A stretch of DNA of 28,738 nucleotides from Lachnospiraceae bacterium. Lineage in GTDB: Bacteria; Bacillota_A; Clostridia; Lachnospirales; Lachnospiraceae. Shown here piece after piece: positions 23,646 to 28,738 of this stretch; the stretch's first letter is position 1; every line of letters starts with the position of its first letter. The notes beneath the pieces are model-generated. The model ran no database searches and was not told where the DNA came from. It saw nothing but the letters and a program-made list of their open reading frames with translations. Location: the NCBI GenBank assembly GCA_016291475.1, contig JAEEXJ010000034.1, forward strand, positions 1-28,738, given 5' to 3'. A program made the position numbers and the translations under genes.

Positions 23646-23822
23646 TATTTGGCCTCTTGATGGCTTCTGTGATGGGAGAGACGTGGGATAGGGGATGGGG
23701 GCCAGGTGGCCCAGGTGGGAAAAACTGGGGCCTCACTTGAATTATGTGGAAAATTTTACCCATGGCATCATATAGAATCAGTCTTGTAAGGGCGGGGTGC
23801 CCGGTTTGAAAGGAAGGTTCTT

Positions 23823-24212
23823 ATGAATACCATGAAAAACATATTAAAAAAGGATTATCTGTATCTCGGAATACTGACCATACTTCTTATCGCCGGAGCT
23901 TTCATAATTTTCTCCATAACCGTGAAAGGACTTGAGAGAAATGACAGCGAAGCCTTGAATGATTATTTCAGGGTTCTCGAGGATGAGTATGTCAGCAGCG
24001 CAAGGGCATATCTGAATGAAGAGGGATATGTAAATTCGGGAGTGATGCTCAATCACACAACCGATGAGAACGGAATGAGAACCTACACATTAAGCATTCA
24101 CAACAGCAGGTTCGAATATGCATCTGAGGAAAAATTAGATGAAATAAAGGAAATGCTGGAAAGCCTTTCTTTTACCGATTCGAGAAGCACCACAGGTGTC
24201 AAGATTATTTAA
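23823..24212 (+). CDS. Small single-pass membrane protein, unknown function
   Basis: I do not recognise this 129-residue protein. It has a basic N-terminus (MKNILKKDY), one strong hydrophobic segment at residues ~15-35 (YLGILTILLIAGAFIIFSITV), then a soluble, acidic domain of about 90 residues that includes a likely beta hairpin (RTYTLSIHNSRFEYA) and a charged helix (EEKLDEIKEMLESLSF). A secreted or membrane-anchored extracytoplasmic domain is likely. The ATG at 23823 has GAAAGGAAGG upstream; a second ATG four codons later is less well placed. It stands alone between the 62-bp array and the DUF1653 cluster. Confidence 0.7.
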   Translation: MNTMKNILKKDYLYLGILTILLIAGAFIIFSITVKGLERNDSEALNDYFRVLEDEYVSSARAYLNEEGYVNSGVMLNHTTDENGMRTYTLSIHNSRFEYASEEKLDEIKEMLESLSFTDSRSTTGVKII

Positions 24213-24236
24213 ATTTATCGGCGGATGGGTTATACT
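24208..24236 (+). promoter_or_regulatory. Candidate promoter of the DUF1653 cluster
   Basis: TTTAAA (24208-24213) and TATACT (24231-24236) are 17 bp apart, 54 bp before the DUF1653 start. The match is moderate. Confidence 0.45.
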
Positions 24237-24290
24237 GTTAGTGTCTGTTTTACAGGCATTCCAAATAAAATATCAGTATAAGGAGACAAT

Positions 24291-24827
24291 ATGGCTCAGC
24301 CCGTTGAAGGAGAACTTTACAGACATTTTAAAGGCGGTTTGTACAGGATCGTCACCATAGCACAGCATACCGAGACTTCAGAGGGACTTGTGATCTACAG
24401 ATCCGAAGAGGATCCGTCCAAGGTATGGGCCAGACCCGTGGTCAATTTCCTCTCGCCCGTGGATAAGGTTAAGTATCCCGATGCGACTCAGGATATGAGA
24501 TTCGAAAAGGTAGAACCCGGACAGGAAGGAAAGGCCGCTTCACCTGCGCAGGCTCCTCAGACTCAGGCAGCTCCCGCAAAGAAGGAAGAAGCCGAAACGG
24601 AAGGTCTTGATCCGGAGGTTGAGGATTTCCTCGATGCAAAGAGTTCTGCGGACAGACTCCATATACTTGCATCTCTTAATCACAGACTTACCGATGAGAT
24701 GCTTATCACAATGGCTACCGCATGTGATGTCGAGCTTCCCGAAGGTGATGTAAGGACCAAGTATCTGTCCCTTCGCGAATCACTTCTTATACTCGGCAAG
24801 TATGAAGGTGAAAGACTCAGAAAGTGA
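24291..24827 (+). CDS. DUF1653 domain protein with C-terminal extension
   Basis: Residues ~6-72 (GELYRHFKGGLYRIVTIAQHTET, LVIYRSEEDPSKVWARPVVNFLSPVD) match DUF1653, a small domain of unknown function often found alone or near metabolic genes. A Pro/Ala/Gln linker follows (residues ~84-96), then an acidic helical region of ~75 residues (LDPEVEDFLDAKSSADRLHILASLNHRLTDEMLITMATACDVEL) that is not part of the basic domain. The ATG follows AAGGAGACAAT. The 5'-nucleotidase starts 28 bp after its stop, implying co-transcription. Confidence 0.85.
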   Translation: MAQPVEGELYRHFKGGLYRIVTIAQHTETSEGLVIYRSEEDPSKVWARPVVNFLSPVDKVKYPDATQDMRFEKVEPGQEGKAASPAQAPQTQAAPAKKEEAETEGLDPEVEDFLDAKSSADRLHILASLNHRLTDEMLITMATACDVELPEGDVRTKYLSLRESLLILGKYEGERLRK

Positions 24828-24855
24828 CGACACTGTACGGCCCCAAGGAGGGCTT

Positions 24856-25767
24856 ATGGCATACGCACTTGAAGATAAGATGGTCATAGGAGTTTCATCG
24901 AGAGCTCTTTTTGATCTGACCAAAGAAAACGAAATATTCGAAAAAGAAGGACTGGATGCATACCAGTCTTATCAGTTCGAGCATGAGAAAGATATTCTTG
25001 AACCCGGACCGGGTTTTTCGCTTATCAAGAGCCTTCTTTCACTTAATGACAAAGATCCCGATAACCCTCTTGTAGAGGTTATCATCATGTCCAGAAATTC
25101 CACCAATACTTCGCTCAGGGTCTTTAATTCCATCAAGCATTACGGACTTAAGATAACCAGAGCGGTACTTGCGAGCGGATCTTCGCTTTCACCTTATCTG
25201 AAAGCGTTTAAAACGGATCTGTTCCTCTCGGCATATGAAGATGATGTACAGAACGCGATAAACAGCGGTATCGCAGCCGGCATGATCATTACCGATCATA
25301 CATATCCCGGTGCGACCGACGGTTCCATCAGGATAGCTTTTGACGGAGATGCGGTTTTATTTGACGATGCGTCCGAAGTTATCTACAAGGAAAAGGGACT
25401 TAAAGCTTTCGAAGAAAACGAGGAGATAAATGCGGATAATCCTCTTGCGGAAGGTCCGTTTGCAAGTTTCCTGAAAAAGCTTACTCAGATCCGCAGTATA
25501 TACGGTGAAGAATGTCCCATCCGTACCGCTCTTGTCACGGCAAGAAGTGCACCCGCACACGAAAGAGTCATCAAGACACTCAGAAGCTGGAATGTCAGAC
25601 TCGACGAGGCATTTTTCCTCGGAGGAGTCGAGAAGAAAGAGATTCTCAAGGCATTTGGTGCCCAGATCTTTTTCGACGATCAGTCCGTTCATACCGATCC
25701 TGCTTCCGAAGAGGTTCCCTCCGCCAGGGTTCCCTATAAAGGCGGAAAACTCGGAGCAGACGGTTAG
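24856..25767 (+). CDS. 5'-nucleotidase, cytosolic NT5C1-like family
   Basis: This 303-residue protein resembles the bacterial 5'-nucleotidase family related to eukaryotic cytosolic 5'-nucleotidase I, which removes phosphate from nucleoside monophosphates. Seen: ALEDKMVIGVSSRALFDL at the N-terminus, EVIIMSRNSTNTSLRVFNSI, the HAD-like aspartate motif RIAFDGDAVLFDD in the middle, ALVTARSAPAHERVI, and AQIFFDDQSVHTD near the end. I start at ATG 24856 after AAGGAGGGCTT; an earlier in-frame ATG at 24802 would overlap the DUF1653 gene and lacks a ribosome site. The nucleotide substrate is not predictable here. Confidence 0.88.
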   Translation: MAYALEDKMVIGVSSRALFDLTKENEIFEKEGLDAYQSYQFEHEKDILEPGPGFSLIKSLLSLNDKDPDNPLVEVIIMSRNSTNTSLRVFNSIKHYGLKITRAVLASGSSLSPYLKAFKTDLFLSAYEDDVQNAINSGIAAGMIITDHTYPGATDGSIRIAFDGDAVLFDDASEVIYKEKGLKAFEENEEINADNPLAEGPFASFLKKLTQIRSIYGEECPIRTALVTARSAPAHERVIKTLRSWNVRLDEAFFLGGVEKKEILKAFGAQIFFDDQSVHTDPASEEVPSARVPYKGGKLGADG

Positions 25768-25837
25768 CGGAGCGGAACGGTTTTACTGTACATTTCCGGG
25801 ATTAGGATTTAGAATTGATTTTGCGCAATTATTATAA

Positions 25838-25860
25838 GGAGACGGCCGACTCAGGCCGAA
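25838..25860 (+). promoter_or_regulatory. Ribosome site separated from the GT2 start by a hairpin
   Basis: GGAGA (25838-25842) is about 28 bases from the ATG at 25870, too far for normal initiation, but CGGCC (25843-25847) can pair with GGCCG (25854-25858) and bring them closer. No nearer ribosome site is seen. Confidence 0.4.
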
Positions 25861-25869
25861 AAGACAGTT

Positions 25870-26898
25870 ATGAAGTTATTAACTATCGCGATTCCCTGCT
25901 ATAACTCCGCAGCATATATGGACAGATGCATCGAATCACTTTTGCCCGGCGGAGATGATGTTGAGATACTTGTTATCAACGACGGATCCACCAAAGACAA
26001 TACTCTTGAGATAGCACGCAAGTACGAAGCACAGTACCCCGGAATAGTACGTGCGATCGACCAGCCCAATAAGGGACACGGCGGTGCGGTCAATACAGGT
26101 ATTCAGAATGCTACCGGTCTTTTCTTCAAGGTAGTTGATTCCGATGACTGGGTTAAGAAGACAGCTTATGCCAAGATACTCGGCAAGCTTAAAGAGTTAG
26201 TCATGTGCGGTGAGAAGCTCGATCTTCTCATCAGCAATTATGTATATGAGAAGCAGGGAGAGAAGCGTAAGAAGGTTATTCATTACCATCACATGCTCCC
26301 TCAGGACCAGATCTTTACCTGGGAAGACTGCCATCATTTCAGCAAGGGTCATTACATCCTTATGCATTCCGCAATCTACAGAACTCAGCTTCTCAAGGAT
26401 TCCGGAATGGTACTTCCCGAGCATACTTTCTATGTAGACAATCTCTATGTATATGAGCCTCTTATGCACGTTAAGAACATGTATTATCTGGATGTAAATT
26501 TCTACAGATATTACATCGGCCGTGAAGATCAGTCCGTAAACGAAGAGATTATGATCTCCAGGATTGAGCAGCAGCTTAAGGTTAATTACCGCATGATCGA
26601 TTACCTCTGCGACAATAAGACCAAGATCCTCAGAAATAAGAAGATGTACAAGTACATGAGAAATTATCTTGAGATCATCACCACCATCTCATCGATACTT
26701 CTCATCAAGAAAAATACCGAAGATTCTCTTGCAGAGAAAGCAAGGCTCTGGACATACATAAAAGGTCGTGACAAGCATCTGTGGGCATACCTCAGAGCGG
26801 GACTTCCCGGAAATGCGATGAACCTTCCCGGAAAAGGCGGAAGAAAGGTTTCCGTCGAGTGCTACAAGATCGCACAAAAGATATTCAGATTCAACTAA
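25870..26898 (+). CDS. Family 2 glycosyltransferase
   Basis: This 342-residue protein has a GT-A fold start (LLTIAIPCYNSAAYMDRCIESLL), the nucleotide-sugar-binding VINDGSTKDNT, GHGGAVNTG and the DxD-type metal motif VDSDDW. The C-terminal third is helical, basic and lacks clear transmembrane segments, so the enzyme is probably cytoplasmic or peripheral. GT2 enzymes of this type build capsule, teichoic or exopolysaccharide chains; donor and acceptor are unknown. It lies 102 bp after the 5'-nucleotidase on the same strand, perhaps in the same unit, and ends in a strong terminator. Confidence 0.9.
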   Translation: MKLLTIAIPCYNSAAYMDRCIESLLPGGDDVEILVINDGSTKDNTLEIARKYEAQYPGIVRAIDQPNKGHGGAVNTGIQNATGLFFKVVDSDDWVKKTAYAKILGKLKELVMCGEKLDLLISNYVYEKQGEKRKKVIHYHHMLPQDQIFTWEDCHHFSKGHYILMHSAIYRTQLLKDSGMVLPEHTFYVDNLYVYEPLMHVKNMYYLDVNFYRYYIGREDQSVNEEIMISRIEQQLKVNYRMIDYLCDNKTKILRNKKMYKYMRNYLEIITTISSILLIKKNTEDSLAEKARLWTYIKGRDKHLWAYLRAGLPGNAMNLPGKGGRKVSVECYKIAQKIFRFN

Positions 26899-26904
26899 CG
26901 CGTC

Positions 26905-26935
26905 AAAGGACGGCTCTTTTGAGCCGTCCTTTTTT
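26905..26935 (+). terminator. Intrinsic terminator of the glycosyltransferase gene
   Basis: AAAGGACGGCTC (26905-26916) pairs with GAGCCGTCCTTT (26921-26932) over a TTTT loop and runs into further T residues, 6 bp past the stop. Confidence 0.94.
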
Positions 26936-26942
26936 GTAAGTT

Positions 26943-27150
26943 GGAGACAGTTCTACCTTCTCTGGGGTCCTGCCGCGATGCATAACTTTCTCGCTTTTCG
27001 GCATCAGGCGGAAATTCTTCACAAGGCTAGTTTACCTCATGACGCGAGGCCGCTCACTTCGTTCGGGCCGGGCGGCCGAATTTCTCGCAGATACCGAAGT
27101 CTCGAAAGTTATGTATTCGCGTCACCCCGCGAGAATGCAGAACTGTCTCC
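26943..27150. repeat. Foldback intergenic element, copy 2
   Basis: This 208-bp element is bounded by an exact 12-bp inverted repeat, GGAGACAGTTCT (26943-26954) and AGAACTGTCTCC (27139-27150). Nested inside are further pairing arms: GGGGT/ACCCC, CGCGA/TCGCG, CATAACTTTC (26981-26990) with GAAAGTTATG (27104-27113), and GGAAATTC with GAATTTC. It shares ordered blocks with copy 1 at 5127-5268. With the preceding terminator and the lipoprotein leader it accounts for the 335-bp gene-free stretch. An ORF crossing it (26978-27223) has no ribosome site and looks spurious. Confidence 0.8.
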
Positions 27151-27234
27151 TGTTTTTCAAGAAAGTGACGTTTTAAAAGGTTGTTCCGTCAGTATAGATG
27201 AAGCGGTTGTGAAAGCTTTGTAAGGGGTGAAATT

Positions 27235-28365
27235 ATGAGAAAACTTTTATCGATAATATTGACGGCATTGGTTACGGTTAATCTGGGTGCATGCGGCCCT
27301 TTGGGCACAGCCGGAGAAAGTGTTAAATTGCCTACGGTTTATATGTCCTATTACGCTGACGGCGGACTTATGGCTTTCGGTGAATATACTTATGAGTTCG
27401 ATAATGCGGGCCATATTGTAAAAGAGTGTTACTATTCAGGCGGCAGCATAGCTAATACAACCGAAAGAAACTACAATGCCAAGGGTATCATAACCGATGA
27501 GTCTTATTACGGCTTCGGAAACAGACTTGAGTCATATAAAGAATTTGATGAGGAAGGCAATCTCGCTAAAGAAACTTTTTATAAGTATGGCGATGAGGTG
27601 ACTGAGATTGATCTGTATAATTCCGACGGCCTTCTGATCTGCAAGGAATCATTCGATTATTCGCACTACATAGTCAGATTTGAATATGACGAAGCCGGAA
27701 TCCTGATAGGGGAATATGAAGAGGATTATGACGAAAACGATAATATTAAATATACTTACGAAGATACTTATGATTCCGAAGGTAATTTGATAAAGCGCAT
27801 CATCACGGATGCTGACGGTAATTCCTATGAAGCAGCGGCAACTCAGATTGATGAGGATGGCAACAAAAGGGTTATATATCAATACGGAGCTGATGGAGAG
27901 ATAATGTACCGTACGGAAGAAGAGTATGACGATGACGGAAATCTTTTGTCGAAAGTAAGTTACGCCGTATATGACGGTGACAGAGTATTATCCCGTGAAG
28001 AATACGGCTATGATGACGAAGGTCGTGTGATAGATATGATCTACGAATCTGTTGATGTAACCGAGATCAGGTACGAATATTCCGATGAAGGATATCTGTA
28101 TAAAGAAAGCAGAATAAGTGAATCATATTATTTTCCACAGGTTTACAGTGACGGTTCGGACGGAATTCCCGCCGAAATCATGACGGTGGATTTCTATGAT
28201 GCCGACGGTGACAAGATCAGAAATGAGTATTATGTGGACGGCGTGCTTAAAAGCTACTCGGTGTGGGAGTTTGAAAACATCGATACCGGTAAGTATTCGG
28301 GAAAAGAGCTGGATTACAGAGACGATGAAAGAGAACTGGATGAGAGAGCAACCAGAGTGTATTAA
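27235..28365 (+). CDS. YD/RHS-like repeat lipoprotein
   Basis: The N-terminus is a lipoprotein signal peptide: MRKLL, a hydrophobic stretch, and lipobox LGAC with the lipidated Cys at residue 20, so the 376-residue protein should be anchored to the outer face of the membrane. The mature part is made of degenerate ~20-residue beta units with the pattern YD..GNL..E..Y (for example EFDEEGNLAKETFYKYG, TYDSEGNLIKRIITDADG, EYDDDGNLLSKVSYAVYDG, GYDDEGRVIDMIYES), like YD/RHS repeats but lacking an RHS core and toxin domain. It is strongly acidic. The function is unknown; carbohydrate binding is a possibility. The ATG follows AAGGGGTGAAATT. Confidence 0.82.
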   Translation: MRKLLSIILTALVTVNLGACGPLGTAGESVKLPTVYMSYYADGGLMAFGEYTYEFDNAGHIVKECYYSGGSIANTTERNYNAKGIITDESYYGFGNRLESYKEFDEEGNLAKETFYKYGDEVTEIDLYNSDGLLICKESFDYSHYIVRFEYDEAGILIGEYEEDYDENDNIKYTYEDTYDSEGNLIKRIITDADGNSYEAAATQIDEDGNKRVIYQYGADGEIMYRTEEEYDDDGNLLSKVSYAVYDGDRVLSREEYGYDDEGRVIDMIYESVDVTEIRYEYSDEGYLYKESRISESYYFPQVYSDGSDGIPAEIMTVDFYDADGDKIRNEYYVDGVLKSYSVWEFENIDTGKYSGKELDYRDDERELDERATRVY

Positions 28366-28408
28366 TTCGTGCCGATGCGGTATAATTGATCTAATGGAGG
28401 CATAGATC

Positions 28409-28738
28409 ATGATCAGTTTCAAATGTAAGAACTGTGGCGGTGAGATGTCAGTCGACAGCAGCGGCGCGATCGTTTGTGAATACTGCGGCGGCAAGTCTTT
28501 TTTTGCGGACAAGGAACTGACCGGATACAGGGAATTCAGAAAGCAGATGCTGAATTATCTTCGCGGGATCCATGATGAGAAAGCGGAAGGTAAGAAGACT
28601 GAGGATTATCTGTGGGACTCTGCGGAAGAGACACAGGTTGAAACCGCTGACGGCGAGACCGTAACCATCAGATATCTGTATTCTTACGATGACGGACCTG
28701 CAAAGGTTTACCTGACCAAGAAAAATGCACTTTTTGTT
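28409..28738 (+). CDS. Zinc-ribbon protein, 3' end outside window
   Basis: An open frame of 110 codons from ATG 28409 runs off the window end. It begins MISFKCKNCGGEMSVD and has two CxxC pairs (C6, C9, C23, C26) forming a zinc ribbon, followed by a helical stretch (YREFRKQMLNYLRGI) and then a beta-rich part (YLYSYDDGPAKVYLTKKN). GGAGG lies 9-10 bases before the ATG and TATAAT occurs at 28381-28386. The N-terminal ribbon recalls paralog B at 17382-18434, but the rest does not. The function is unknown. Confidence 0.75.
   Translation, partial: MISFKCKNCGGEMSVDSSGAIVCEYCGGKSFFADKELTGYREFRKQMLNYLRGIHDEKAEGKKTEDYLWDSAEETQVETADGETVTIRYLYSYDDGPAKVYLTKKNALFV

Noticed and set aside
23686..23731. Possible G-quadruplex
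   Set aside because: Four G-runs exist, but one connecting loop is about 15 bases and contains complementary C-runs that would form ordinary hairpins instead.
23216..23740. Plus-strand ORFs across the 62-63-bp array
   Set aside because: They are by-products of the repeats, lack ribosome sites, and begin within or beside a terminator.
24802..24855. Upstream start for the 5'-nucleotidase overlapping DUF1653
   Set aside because: No ribosome site there, while ATG 24856 has AAGGAGG at proper spacing.
26978..27223. Plus-strand ORF of 81 residues across foldback copy 2
   Set aside because: It starts inside the stem arm, has no ribosome site, and is explained by the GC-rich palindrome.

Overview
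The window reads as chromosomal DNA of an anaerobic, low-to-middling GC Clostridia species. The best guess is Lachnospiraceae in the broad Butyrivibrio/Roseburia range. This is inferred from gene content and style: a group B [FeFe] hydrogenase, the infC-rpmI-rplT order with an attenuated leader, a CarD-type regulator, TATAAT/TTGACA promoters, GGAGG ribosome sites, tRNAs without encoded CCA, and c-di-GMP, chemotaxis and LRR proteins. No phage, plasmid, CRISPR or transposase gene is visible.

Layout. 1-5100 (+) is a core block: a YqhQ/DUF1385 membrane protein (5' truncated by the window), prmC, prfA, a CarD-family regulator, then a leader with promoter and attenuator followed by infC, rpmI, rplT and a strong terminator. 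PrmC methylates the GGQ glutamine of the release factor encoded next to it. 5104-5282 is a foldback repeat. 5283-8379 holds a PepD dipeptidase (-) diverging from a group B [FeFe] hydrogenase (+). Next come tRNA-Gly(CCC), a Bax-inhibitor-1-like membrane protein and a perfect 35-bp-arm palindrome. 9391-12392 (-) is a DUF3089 hydrolase followed by a membrane EAL phosphodiesterase with a degenerate GGDEF domain. 12588-14198 (+) is a leucine-rich-repeat protein.

14296-15102 contains tRNA-Pro(AGG), its terminator and a 73-bp hairpin repeat array. An M29 aminopeptidase (+) follows, meeting head-on, with no base between the stops, two tandem paralogous membrane proteins (-) that lie downstream of a MATE transporter (-). 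Then a chemoreceptor (+), an intact GGEEF diguanylate cyclase (+), a second hairpin array of 62-63 bp period, a small membrane protein, a DUF1653 / 5'-nucleotidase / GT2 glycosyltransferase cluster, a second copy of the foldback element, a YD-repeat lipoprotein, and a zinc-ribbon protein cut by the window end.

The protein-coding part is mostly ordinary housekeeping and signalling. The most unusual material is between genes: two divergent copies of a ~150-210 bp foldback element whose stem arms change together (5135-5265 and 26943-27150), two unrelated tandem arrays in which every unit encodes a hairpin (14418-14968, 23289-23645), and a REP-like perfect palindrome (9294-9364). Also worth attention are an ATT-initiated infC, a tRNA-Pro with A34, and the tandem membrane paralogs with a Trp/Asp/Ser-rich tail. 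All assignments come from reading the sequence; no database search was run.
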